From positions 26,841,501 through 26,905,500 of the forward strand of contig NC_079880.1 of NCBI RefSeq assembly GCF_029227915.1: DNA of 64,000 nt, written 5' to 3'. Under the pieces are notes generated by a model. The model worked only from the letters and a program-made list of their open reading frames with translations. It had not been told where the DNA came from and searched no databases. Position numbers and translations under genes: made by a program. This DNA is from Hydractinia symbiolongicarpus. Taxonomy: Eukaryota > Cnidaria > Hydrozoa > Anthoathecata > Hydractiniidae. Shown piece after piece: positions 15,441-29,571 of this stretch (the stretch's first letter is position 1; each line of letters begins with the position of its first letter).

Positions 15441-18400
15441 CGATGCAACCTAGTAATATCTGAATACTATCGCTAAATACATGTGGGGACGAATATGTGA
15501 CGTAACAGTTGTAACTCAAACGGATTGATACCGTTAGAAAGTCAATGAAATGTAGTTTTTGAAACTGTCGCTAATTCTTCAGCGCGCGATAACGGCTAGG
15601 ATTGGTCCCACAGTAGAAAATGACTTTTTTATTTAAAATTTTAAATGAAGTGCTACCACAGCGCCCAGTGCAATTGCTGAGTTCAGGCAATCATGTCAAA
15701 TTAAGAAGAATGTTATTTCTTGGGTCCTGTTGGCTTGCTTATCACATTTATAACGTCACACTCCCACGTTAGTTCAATTAAGTTCCACAGTCAATCGTTT
15801 CACTGTTAAAAGCAATACAACTTAGAAATATCGGAAGAAAATCACTTAATACATGTTGGTACGAATATGTGACGCAACCGTTGTAACTCAAACGGATTGA
15901 CACCGTTAGTAAGTCAATGAAATGTAGTTCTTGAAACTTTCGCTATTTCGTCAGCGCGAACTAACGGCTACGATTGGTCCCACAGTAAAAAATGACTAAT
16001 TTATCCACACAGTAAAAAATGACTAATTTATCCTAATTTTTTAATAAAGTTCTACCACAGCGCCCAGTGTAATCGCTGAGTTCTAGCAATCAAGTCAAAT
16101 TAGGAAGAATGTTATTTCTTGTAGTCAAACTGGCTCATTTATAATATTTATCAGGTCACAGTCCAAAGTTAGTTCAATTAAGTCCCACAGTCAATCGTTT
16201 CACTGTTAAAAGCGATGCAACTTAGTCATGTCGGAAGAAAATCACTAAATACATGTTGGTACGAATATGTGACGCAACCGTTGTAACTCAAACGGATTGA
16301 CACTGTTAATAAGTCAATGAAATGTAGTTCTTGAAACTGTCGCTATTTCTTCAGCGCGCGATAACGGCTAGGATTGGTCCCACAGTAAAAAATGACTTTT
16401 TTATTTAAATTTATAAATGAAGTGCTACCACAACGCCCAGTGTAATCGCTGAGTTCCGGCAATCATGTCAAATTAAGAAGAATGTTATTTCTTGGGTCCA
16501 GTTGGCTCGCTTATCACATTTATAACGTCACACTCCCAAGTTAGTTCAATTAAGTTCCACAGTCAATCGTTTCACTGTTAAAAGCAATATAACTTAGAAA
16601 TATCGGAAAAAAATTACAAAGTACATGTTGGTACGAGTATGTGACACAACCGTTCTAACTCAAACGAATTGACACCGGTAGAAAGTCAATGAAATGTACT
16701 TTTTGAAACTGTCTCTATTTCTTCAGCGCGGACTAACGGCTGGGATTGGTCCGACAGTAAAAAATGACTTATTTATCTAAATTTTTAAATAAAGCACTAC
16801 CACAGAGCCTAGTGTACTCGCTGAATTCCAGCAATCATGTCGAATTAAGAAGAGTGTTATTTCTTGGAGCCCAATTGGCTTATTTATCGCATTTACAAGG
16901 TCACAGTCCAGAATCAGTTCAATTAATTCCCAGAGTCAATCATTTCACTGTTAAAAATGGTACAACTAAGTAATATCGGAAAAAAATTACTAAGTACATG
17001 TTGGTACGAATATGTGACGCAATCGTTCTAACTCAAACGGATTGACACCGGTAGAAAGTCCATGAAATTTACTTTTTGAATCTGTCTCTATTTCTTCAGC
17101 GCGAACTAACGGCTAGGATTGGTCCCACAGCAAAAAATGACTTATTTATCCTAATTTTTTAATAAAGTGCTACCACAGCGCCCAGTGCAATCGCTAAGTT
17201 CCAGCAATCAAGTCAAATTAAGAAGAATGTTACTTCTTGTAATCAAACTGGCTCATTTATCACATTTATAAGATCAAAGTCCAAAATCAGTTCAATTAAG
17301 TCCCACAGTCAACCGTTTCACTTTTAAAAGCGATGCAACCTAGTATTATCCAAATACTATCGCTAAATACATGTTGGTACGAATATGTGACGCAACCGTT
17401 GTAACTCCAACGGATTTATACCGCTAGAAAGACAATGAAATGTAGTCTTTGAAACTGTCCTATTTATTCAGGGCATGCTAACGGCCAGGATTGGTCTAAC
17501 AGTAAGAAAAGACTTATTTATCTAAATTTTTAAATAAAGCGCTACCACAGATCCTAATGTAATCGCTGAATTCCAGCCATCACGTCAAATTAAGAAGAAA
17601 GTTATTCCTTGGAGACCAATTGGATCATCTATCACATTTATAAGGACATAGTACAGAGTCAGTTCAATTAATTTCCACAGTCAGTCGTTTCACTGTTATA
17701 AGCAACACAACTTAGTAAGATTGGAAGAAAATCACTAAATACATGTTGGTACGAATATGTGACGCAACCGTTCTAACTCAAACGGATTGAGACCGTTATA
17801 AAGTCAATGAAATGTAGTTTTTGAAACTGTCGCTATTTCTTCAGCGCGAACTAACGGCTGGGATTGGTCCCTCAGTAAAGAATGACTTATTTATCTTAAT
17901 TTTTAAGTAAAACTCTACCACAGCGCCCAGTGCAATCGCTGAGTTCCAGCAATCAAGTCAAATTAAAAGGAATGTTATTTCTTGTAGTCAAACTGGCTCA
18001 TTTATCACATTTATAAAGTCAAAGTCCAAAATCAGTTCAATTAAGTCCCACAGTCAAACGTTTCACTGTTAAAAGCGATGCAACCTAGTAATATCTGAGT
18101 ACTATCGCTAAATACTTGTTGGTACGATTATGTGACGCAACCGTTGTAACTCAAATGGATTTATACCGCTAGAAAGTCATTGAAATGTAGTCTTTGGAAC
18201 AGCTACTCTTTATTCAGCGCGTGCTAACGGCCAGGATTGGTCCCACAGTAAGAAAGGACTTATTTATCCAAATTTTTAAATAAAGCGCTACCACAGAGCC
18301 TAATGTAATTGCTGAATTCCAGCAACCATGTGAAATTAAGAAGAATGTTATTCCTTGGAAAGCAATTGGCTCATTTATCACATTTATAAAATCAAATTCC

Positions 18401-21400
18401 AGAATCAGTTCAATTAATTCCCACAGTCAATCGTTTTACTGTTAAAAGCAATACAACTTAGAAATATCGGAAGAAAATCACTTAATACATGTTGGTACGA
18501 ATATGTGACGTAACCGATGTAACTCAAACGGATTGACACCGTTAGTAAGTCAATGAAATGTAGTTATTGAAACTTTCGCTATTTCGTCAGCGCGAACTAA
18601 CAGCTAGGATTGGTCCCACAGTAAAAAATGACTTATTTATCCTAATTTTTTAATAAAGTTCTACCACAGCGCCCAGTGTAAACGCTGAGTTCCAGCAATC
18701 ATGTCAAATTAAGAAGAATGTTATTTCTTGTAGTCAAACTGGCTCATTTATCACATTTACAAGGTCACAGTCCAGAATCAGTTCAATTAATTCCCAGAGT
18801 CAATCGTTTCACTGTTAAAAGCGGTACAACTTAGAAATATCGGAAAAAAATTACAAAGTACATGTTGGTACGAGTATGTGACGCAACCGTTGTAACTCAA
18901 ACGGATTGACACCGTTAGTAAGTCAATGAAATGTACTTTTTGAAGCTGTCTCTATTTCTTCAGCGCGGACTAACGGCTGGGATTGGTCCGACAGTAAAAA
19001 ATGACTTATTTATCTAAATTTTTAAATAAAGCACTACCACAGAGCCTAGTGTACTCGCTGAATTCCAGCAATCATGTCGAATTAAGAAGAATGTTATTTC
19101 CTGGAGCCCAATTGGCTTATTTATCGCATTTACAAGGTCACAGTCCAGAATCAGTTCAATTAATTCCCAGAGTCAATCGTTTCACTGTTAAAAGCGGTAC
19201 AACTAAGTAATATCGGAAAAAAATTACTAAGTACATGTTGGTACGAATATGTGACGCAATCGTTCTAACTAAAACGGATTGACACCGGTAGAAAGTCGAT
19301 GAAATTTACTTTTTGAATCTGTCTCTATTTCTTCAGCGCGAACTAACGGCTAGGATTGGTCCCACAGCAAAAAATGACTTATTTATCCTAATTTTTTAAT
19401 AAAGTGCTACCACAGCGCCCAGTGCAATCACTAAGTTGCAGCAATCAAGTCAAATTAAGAAGAATGTTACTTCTTGTAATCAAACTGGCTCATTTATCAC
19501 ATTTAGAAGGTCAAACTCCAAAATCAGTTCAGTTAAGTCCCACAGTCAAATGTTTCACTGTTAAAAGCGATGCAACCTAGTAATATCTGAATACTATCGC
19601 TAAATACATGTGGGGACGAATATGTGACGTAACAGTTGTAACTCAAACGGATTGATACCGTTAGAAAGTCAATGAAATGTAGTTTTGAAACTGTCGCTAA
19701 TTCTTCAGCGCGCGATAACGGCTAGGATTGGTCCCACAGTAGAAAATGACTTTTTTATTTAAAATTTTAAATGAAGTGCTACCACAGCGCCCAGTGCAAT
19801 TGCTGAGTTCAGGCAATCATGTCAAATTAAGAAGAATGTTATTTCTTGGGTCCTGTTGGCTTGCTTATCACATTTATAACGTCACACTCCCACGTTAGTT
19901 CAATTAAGTTCCACAGTCAATCGTTTCACTGTTAAAAGCAATACAACTTAGAAATATCGGAAGAAAATCACTTAATACATGTTGGTACGAATATGTGACG
20001 CAACCGTTGTAACTCAAACGGATTGACACCGTTAGTAAGTCAATGAAATGTAGTTCTTGAAACTTTCGCTATTTCGTCAGCGCGAACTAACGGCTACGAT
20101 TGGTCCCACAGTAAAAAATGACTAATTTATCCTAATTTTTTAATAAAGTTCTACCACAGCGCCCAGTGTAATTGCTGAGTTCTAGCAATCAAGTCAAATT
20201 AGGAAGAATGTTATTTCTTGTAGTCAAACTGGCTCATTTATAATATTTATCAGGTCACAGTCCAAAGTTAGTTCAATTAAGTCCCACAGTCAATCGTTTC
20301 ACTGTTAAAAGCGATGCAACTTAGTCATGTCGGAAGAAAATCACTAAATACATGTTGGTACGAATATGTGACGCAACCGTTGTAACTCAAACGGATTGAC
20401 ACTGTTAATAAGTCAATGAAATGTAGTTCTTGAAACTGTCGCTATTTCTTCAGCGCGCGATAACGGCTAGGATTGGTCCCACAGTAAAAAATGACTTTTT
20501 TATTTAAATTTATAAATGAAGTGCTACCACAACGCCCAGTGTAATCGCTGAGTTCCGGCAATCATGTCAAATTAAGAAGAATGTTATTTCTTGGGTCCAG
20601 TTGGCTCGCTTATCACATTTATAACGTCACACTCCCAAGTTAGTTCAATTAAGTTCCACAGTCAATCGTTTCACTGTTAAAAGCAATATAACTTAGAAAT
20701 ATCGGAAAAAAATTACAAAGTACATGTTGGTACGAGTATGTGACGCAACCGTTCTAACTCAAACGAATTGACACCGGTAGAAAGTCAATGAAATGTACTT
20801 TTTGAAACTGTCTCTATTTCTTCAGCGCGGACTAACGGCTGGGATTGGTCCGACAGTAAAAAATGACTTATTTATCTAAATTTTTAAATAAAGCACTACC
20901 ACAGAGCCTAGTGTACCCGCTGAATTCCAGCAATCATGTCAAATTAAGAAGAGTGTTATTTCTTGGAGCCCAATTGGCTTATTTATCGCATTTAGAAGGT
21001 CAAACTCCAAAATCAGTTCAGTTAAGTCCCACAGTCAATCATTTCACTGTTAAAAGCAATACAACTTAGAAATATAGTAAAAAAATCACTAAATACATGT
21101 TGGTACGAATATGTGACGCAACCGTTGTAACTCAAACGGATTGACACCGTTAGTAAGTCAATGAAATGTAGTTCTTGAAACTTTCTCTATTTCTTCAGCG
21201 CGAACTAACGCCTAGGATTTGTCCCACAGTAAAAAATGACTTATTTAAGTTAATTTTTAAATAAAACTCTACCACAAGGCCCAGTGCAATAGCTGAGTTC
21301 CAGCAATCAGGTCAAATTAAGAAGAATGTTACTTCTTGTAGTCAAACTGGCTCATTTATCATATTTTTAAGGTCAAACTTCAAAATCAGTTCGATTAAGT

Positions 21401-24400
21401 CTCACAGTCAAACGTTTCACTGTTAAAAGCGATGCAACCTAGTAATATCCGAATACTATCGCTGAGTACATGTGGGGACGAATATGTAACGCAACCGTTG
21501 TAACTCAAACGGATCGACACCGTTAGAAAGTCAAGGAAATGTAGTTTTTGAAACTGTCTCTATTTCTTCAGCGCGAACTAATGGCTGGTATTGCTCCCAC
21601 AGTAAAAAATGACTTATTTAAGTTAATTTTTAAATAAAACTCTACCAAAAGGCCCAGTGCAGTCGCTGAGTTCCAGCTATCAAGTCAAATTAAGAAGAAT
21701 GTTACTTCTTGTAGTCAAACTGGCTCATTTATCACATTTATAAGGTCAAAGTCCAAAATCAGTTCAATTAAGTCCCACAGTCAATCATTTCACTGTTAAG
21801 TGCGATGCAACCTAGTAATATCCGAATACTATCGCTAAATACATGTGTGGACGAATATGTGGCGCAACCGTTGTAACTCAAAGTCAATGAAATGTAGTTT
21901 TTGAAACTGTCGTTCTTTCTTCAGCGCGCGATAACGGCTAGGATTGCTCCCACAGTAAAAAATGAGTTTTTTATTTAAATTTTTAATAAAGCGCTGCAAC
22001 AGCGCCCAGTGGAATCGATGAGTTCCAGCAATCATGTCAAATTATGAAGAATGTTATTTCTTGTAGTCAAACTGGCTCATTTATACCATTTATCAGGTCA
22101 CAGTCCAAAGTTAGTTCAATTAAGTGCCACAGTCAATCGTTTCACTGTTAAAGGCCATGCAACCTAGTAATATCAGAATACTATGGCTAAATACATGTTG
22201 GTACGAATATGTGACGCAACCGTTGTAACTCAAACGGATTGATACAGCCAAGAAGTCGATGAAATGTAGTTTGTGAGAATGTCTCTATTTGTTCAGCGCG
22301 TGCCAACGGCCAGGATTAGTCCCACAGTAAAAAAAGACTTATTTAAGTTAATTTTAAAATAAAACTCTACCACAAGGCAGAGTGCAATCGCTGAGTTCCA
22401 GCAATCAAGTCAAATTAAAAAGAATGTTACTTCTTGTAGTCAAACTGGCTCATTTATCACATTTATAAGGTCAAAGTCCAAAATCAGTTCAATTAAGTCC
22501 CACAGTCAATCATTTCACTGTTAAGTGCGATGCAACCTAGTAATATCCGAATACTATCGCTAAATACATGTGTGGACGAATATGTGGCGCAACCGTTGTA
22601 ACTCAAACGGATTGATACCGTTACAAAGTCAATGAAATGTAGTTTTTGAAACTGTCGTTTTTTCTTCAGCGCGCGATAACGGCTAGGATTGCTCCCACAG
22701 TAAAAAATGAGTTTTTTATTTAAATTTTTAATAAAGCGCTGCCACAGCAACCAGTGGAATCGATGAGATCCAGCAATCATGTCAAACTAAGAAGAATGTT
22801 AATTCTTGTAGTCAAACTGGCTCATTTATCACATTTATAAGGTCAAAGTCCAAAATCAGTTCAATTAAGTCCCACAGTCAATCATTTCACTGTTAAAAGC
22901 AATACAACTTAGAAATATCGGAAAAAAATCACTAAATACATGTTGGTACGAATATGTGACGCAACCGTTGTAACTCAAACGGATTGACACCGTTAGTAAG
23001 TCAATGAAATGTAGTTCTTGAAACTTTCTCTATTTCTTCAGCGCGAACTAAGGGCTAGGATTTGTCCCACAGTAAAAAATGACTTATTTATCTTAATTTT
23101 TTAATAAAGTGCTACCACAGCGCCCAGTTGAATCGCTGAGTTCCAGCAATCATGTCAAATTATGAAGAATGTTATTTCTTGTAGTCAAACTGGCTCATTT
23201 ATAACATTTATCAGGTCACAGTCCAAAGTTAGTTCAATTAAGTGCCACAGTCAATCGTTTCACTGTTAAAGGCCATGCAACCTAGTAATATCAGAATACT
23301 ATCGCTAAATACATGTTGGTACGAATATGTGACGCAACCGTTGTAACTCAAACGGATTGATACAGCCAAGAAGTCGATGAGATGTAGTTTGTGAGAATGT
23401 CTCCATTTGTTCAGCGCGTGCCAACGGCCAGGATTGGTCCCACAGTAAGAAATGACTTAATTATCTTTATTTTTTAATAAAGCACTACCACAGAGCCTAG
23501 TGTGCTCGCTGAATTCCAGCAATCATGGCGAATTAAGAAGAATGGTGTTCCTTGAAGTCCAATTGGCTCATTTAACGCATTTAAAAGGTCACAGTCCAGA
23601 ATCAGTTCAATTAAGTCCCACAGTCAATCGTTTCACTGTCAAACGCAATGCAACTTAGTCACATCAAAAAAATATCTAAATACATGTTGGTACGAATATG
23701 TGACGCAACCGTTGTAACACCAACGGATTAACACCGTTAGAAAGTCATTGAAATGTAGTTTTTGAAGCCGTCTCTATTTCTTCAGCGCGTGCTAACGGCC
23801 AGGATTGGTCCCACAGTAAAAAAAGACTTATTTATCTAAATTCTTTAATAAAGCACTACCACAGAGCCTAGTGTACTCGCTGAATTCCAGTAATCATGTC
23901 AAATTAAGAAGAATGGTATTCCTTGGAGTCCAATTGGCTCATTTAACGCATTTACAAGGTCACAGTCCAGAATCAGTTCAATTAGGGCCCACAGTCAATC
24001 GTTTCACTGTTAAAAGCGATGCAACTTAGTCACATTGGAAAAAATCTCTAAATACATGTTGGTACGAATATGTGACGCAACCGTTGTAACTCATTCGGAT
24101 TTATACCGCTAGAAAGTCAATGAAATGCAGTCTTTGGAACAGTTCCTCTTTATTCAGCGCGTGCTAACGGCCAGGATTGGTCCCACAGTAAGAAATGACT
24201 TATTTAACTTAATTTTTAAATAAAACTCTACCACAAGGCCCAGTGCAATCGCTGAGTTCCAGCAATCAAGTCAAATTAAAAAGAATGTTACTTCTTGTAG
24301 TCAAACTGGCTCATTTATCACATTTATAAGGTCAAAGTCCAAAATCAGTTCAATTAAGTCCCACAGTCAATCATTTCACTGTTAAGTGCGATGCAACCTA

Positions 24401-25843
24401 GTAATATCCGAATACTATCTCTAAATACATGTGTGGACGAATATGTGGCGCAACCGTTGTAACTCAAACGGATTGATACCGTTACAAAGTCAATGAAATG
24501 TAGTTTTTGAAACTGTCGTTTTTTCTTCAGCGCGCGATAACGGCTAGGATTGCTCCCACAGTAAAAAATGAGTTTTTTATTTAAATTTTTAATAAAGCAC
24601 TGCCACAGCGCCCAGTGGAATCGATGAGTTCACGCAATCATGTCAAACTAAGAAGAATGTTAATTCTTGTAGTCAAACTGGCTCATTTATCACATTTATA
24701 AGGTCAAAGTCCAAAATCAGTTCAATTAAGTCCCACAGTCAATCATTTCACTGTTAAAAGCAATACAACTTAGAAATATCGGAAAAAAATCACTAAATAC
24801 ATGTTGGTACGAATATGTGACGCAACCGTTGTAACTCAAACGGATTGATACAGCCAAGAAGTCGATGAAATCTAGTTTGTGAGAATGTCTCCATTTGTTC
24901 AGCGCGTGCCAACGGCCAGGATTGGTCCCACAGTAAGAAATGACTTATTTATCTTAATTTTTTAATAAAGCACTACCACAGAGCCTAGTGTGCTCGCTGA
25001 ATTCCAGCAATCATGCCGAATTAAGAAGAATGGTGTTCCTTGGAGTCCAATTGGCTCATTTAACGCATTTAAAAGGTCACAGTCCCGAATCAGTTCAATT
25101 AAGGCCCACAGTCAATCGTTTCACTGTTAAAAGCGATGTAACTTAGTCACATCGGAAAAAATCACTAAATACATGTTCGTACGAATATGTGACGCAACCG
25201 TTGTAACCCAAACGGATTAACACCGTTAGAAAGCCAATGAAATGTAGTTTTTGAAACTATCTCTATTTCTTCAGCGCGAACTAACGGCTGTGATTGGTCC
25301 CACAGTAAAAAATGACTTATTTATCTTAATTTTTGAATAAAGCGCTACCACAGCGCCCTGTGTAATCGCTGAGTTACAGCAATCATGTCAAATTAAGAAG
25401 AATGTTATTTCTTGTAGTCAAACTGGCTAATTTATCACATTTATAAGGTCAAAGCCCAAAATCAGTTCAATTAAGTTCCACAGTCACACGTTTCACTGTT
25501 AAAAGCGATGAAACCTAGTAAAATCCAAATACTATCGCTAAATACATGTGGGGACGAATATGTAACGCAACCGTTGTAACTCAAACGGATCGACACCGTT
25601 AGAAAGTCAAGGAAATGTAGTTTTTGAAACTGTCTCTATTTCTTCAGCGCGAACTAATGGCTGGTATTGGTCCCACAGTAAAAAATGACTTACTTAAGTT
25701 AATTTTTAAATAAAACTCTACCACAAGGCCCAGTGCAATCGCTGAGTTCCAGCAATCAAGTCAAATTAAAAAGAATGTTACTTCTTGTAGTGAAACTGGC
25801 TCATTTATCACATTTATAAGGTCAAAGTCCAAAATCAGTTCAA

Positions 25844-28830
25844 TTAAGTCCCACAGTCAATCATTTCACTGTTAAGTGCGATGCAACCTAGTAATATCCG
25901 AATACTATCGCTAAATACATGTGTGGACGAATATGTGGCGCAACCGTTGTAACTCAAACGGATTGATACCGTTACAAAGTCAATGAAATGTAGTTTTTGA
26001 AACTGTCGTTTTTTCTTCAGCGCACGATAACGGCTAGGATTGCTCCCACAGTAAAAAATGAGTTTTTTATTTAAATTTTTAATAAAGCGCTGCCACAGCG
26101 CCCAGTGGAATCGATGAGTTCCAGCAATCATGTCAAACTAAGAAGAATGTAAATTCTTGTAGTCAAACTGGCTCATTTATCACATTTATAAGGTCAAAGT
26201 CCAAAATCAGTTCAATTAAGTCCCACAGTCAATCATTTCACTGTTAAAAGCAATACAACTTAGAAATATCGGAAAAAAATCACTAAATACATGTTGGTAC
26301 GAATATGTGACGCAACCGTTGTAACTCAAACGGATTGACACCGTTAGTAAGTCAATGAAATGTAGTTCTTGAAACTTTCTCTATTTCTTCAGCGCGAACT
26401 AACGGCTAGGATTTCTCCCACAGTAAAAAATGACTTATTTATCTTAATTTTTTAATAAAGTGCTACCACAGCGCCCAGTTGAATCGCTGAGTTCCAGCAA
26501 TCATGTCAAATTATGAAGAATGTTATTTCTTGTAGTCAAACTGGCTCATTTATAACATTTATCAGGTCACAGTCCAAAGTTAGTTCAATTAAGTGCCACA
26601 GTCAATCGTTTCACTGTTAAAGGCCATGCAACCTAGTAATATAAGAATACTATCGCTAAATACATGTTGGTACGAATATGTGACGCAACCGTTGTAACTC
26701 AAACGGATTGATACAGCCAAGAAGTCGATGAAATGTAGTTTGTGAGAATGTCTCCATTTGTTCAGCGCGTGCCAACGGCCAGGATTGGTCCCACAGTAAG
26801 AAATGACTTATTTATCTTAATTTTTTAATAAAGCACTACCACAGAGCCTAGTGTGCTCGCTGAATTCCAGCAATCATGCCGAATTAAGAAGAATGGTGTT
26901 CCTTGGAGTCCAATTGGCTCATTTAACGCATTTAAAAGGTCCCAGTCCCGAATCAGTTCAATTAAGGCCCACAGTCAATCGTTTCACTGTTAAAAGCAAT
27001 ACAACTTAGAAATATCGGAAAAAAATCACTAAATACATGTTGGTACGAATATGTGACGCAACCGTTGTAACTCAAACGGATTGACACCGTTAGTAAGTCA
27101 ATGAAATGTAGTTCTTGAAACTTTCTCTATTTCTTCAGCGCGAACTAACGGCTAGGATTTCTCCCACAGTAAAAAATGACTTATTTATCTTAATTTTTTA
27201 ATAAAGTGCTACCACAGCGCCCAGTTGAATCGCTGAGTTCCAGCAATCATGTCAAATTATGAAGAATGTTATTTCTTGTAGTCAAACTGGCTCATTTATA
27301 ACATTTATCAGGTCACAGTCCAAAGTTAGTTCAATTAAGTGCCACAGTCAATCATTTCACTGTTAAGTGCGATGCAACCTAGTAATATCCGAATACTATC
27401 GCTAAATACATGTGTGGACGAATATGTGGCGCAACCGTTGTAACTCAAACGGATTGATACCGTTACAAAGTCAATGAAATGTAGTTTTTGAAACTGTCGT
27501 TTTTTCTTCAGCGCACGATAACGGCTAGGATTGCTCCCACAGTAAAAAATGAGTTTTTTATTTAAATTTTTAATAAAGCGCTGCCACAGCGCCCAGTGGA
27601 ATCGATGAGTTCCAGCAATCATGTCAAACTAAGAAGAATGTAAATTCTTGTAGTCAAACTGGCTCATTTATCACATTTATAAGGTCAAAGTCCAAAATCA
27701 GTTCAATTAAGTCCCACAGTCAATCATTTCACTGTTAAAAGCAATACAACTTAGAAATATCGGAAAAAAATCACTAAATACATGTTGGTACGAATATGTG
27801 ACGCAACCGTTGTAACTCAAACGGATTGACACCGTTAGTAAGTCAATGAAATGTAGTTCTTGAAACTTTCTCTATTTCTTCAGCGCGAACTAACGGCTAG
27901 GATTTCTCCCACAGTAAAAAATGACTTATTTATCTTAATTTTTTAATAAAGTGCTACCACAGCGCCCAGTTGAATCGCTGAGTTCCAGCAATCATGTCAA
28001 ATTATGAAGAATGTTATTTCTTGTAGTCAAACTGGCTCATTTATAACATTTATCAGGTCACAGTCCAAAGTTAGTTCAATTAAGTGCCACAGTCAATCGT
28101 TTCACTGTTAAAGGCCATGCAACCTAGTAATATAAGAATACTATCGCTAAATACATGTTGGTACGAATATGTGACGCAACCGTTGTAACTCAAACGGATT
28201 GATACAGCCAAGAAGTCGATGAAATGTAGTTTGTGAGAATGTCTCCATTTGTTCAGCGCGTGCCAACGGCCAGGATTGGTCCCACAGTAAGAAATGACTT
28301 ATTTATCTTAATTTTTTAATAAAGCACTACCACAGAGCCTAGTGTGCTCGCTGAATTCCAGCAATCATGCCGAATTAAGAAGAATGGTGTTCCTTGGAGT
28401 CCAATTGGCTCATTTAACGCATTTAAAAGGTCCCAGTCCCGAATCAGTTCAATTAAGGCCCACAGTCAATCGTTTCACTGTTAAAAGCAATACAACTTAG
28501 AAATATCGGAAAAAAATCACTAAATACATGTTGGTACGAATATGTGACGCAACCGTTGTAACTCAAACGGATTGACACCGTTAGTAAGTCAATGAAATGT
28601 AGTTCTTGAAACTTTCTCTATTTCTTCAGCGCGAACTAACGGCTAGGATTTCTCCCACAGTAAAAAATGACTTATTTATCTTAATTTTTTAATAAAGTGC
28701 TACCACAGCGCCCAGTTGAATCGCTGAGTTCCAGCAATCATGTCAAATTATGAAGAATGTTATTTCTTGTAGTCAAACTGGCTCATTTATAACATTTATC
28801 AGGTCACAGTCCAAAGTTAGTTCAATTAAG
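25844..28830. repeat. Higher-order repeat, 4-monomer (1491-bp) period
   Basis: 25844 matches 27335 and 26969 matches 28460, both at 1491 bp (four monomers). A 746-bp (two-monomer) step also appears: a block at 28085 recurs at 28831. This region was amplified separately from the 17-mer block. Confidence 0.75.
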
Positions 28831-29571
28831 TGCCACAGTCAATCGTTTCACTGTTAAAGGCCATGCAACCTAGTAATATAAGAATACTATCGCTAAATAC
28901 ATGTTGGTACGAATATGTGACGCAACCGTTGTAACTCAAACGGATTGATACAGCCAAGAAGTCGATGAAATGTAGTTTGTGAGAATGTCTCCATTTGTTC
29001 AGCGCGTGCCAACGGCCAGGATTGGTCCCACAGTAAGAAATGACTTATTTATCTTAATTTTTTAATAAAGCACTACCACAGAGCCTAGTGTGCTCGCTGA
29101 ATTCCAGCAATCATGCCGAATTAAGAAGAATGGTGTTCCTTGGAGTCCAATTGGCTCATTTAACGCATTTAAAAGGTCCCAGTCCCGAATCAGTTCAATT
29201 AAGGCCCACAGTCAATCGTTTCACTGTTAAAGGCCATGCAACCTAGTAATATCAGAATACTATCGCTAAATACATGTTGGTACGAATATGTGACGCAACC
29301 GTTGTAACTCAAACGGATTGATACAGCCAAGAAGTCGATGAAATGTAGTTTGTGAGAATGTCTCCATTTGTTCAGCGCATGCTAACGGCCAGGATTGGTC
29401 CCACAGTAAGGAAAGACTTATTTATCTAAATTTTTAAATAAAGCTCTACCACAGAGCTTAATGTAATCGCTGAATTTCAGCCATCACATCAAATTAATGA
29501 GAAAGTTATTCCTTGAAGACCAATTGGCTCATTTGTCACATTTATAAGGTCAAAGTCCTAAATCAGTTCAA

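Noticed and set aside
3636-21069. Series of 68-69-codon frames recurring in the left satellite
   Set aside because: They recur only at repeat periods, cross conserved satellite sequence, and differ between variants by random stops; no protein family or regulatory context.
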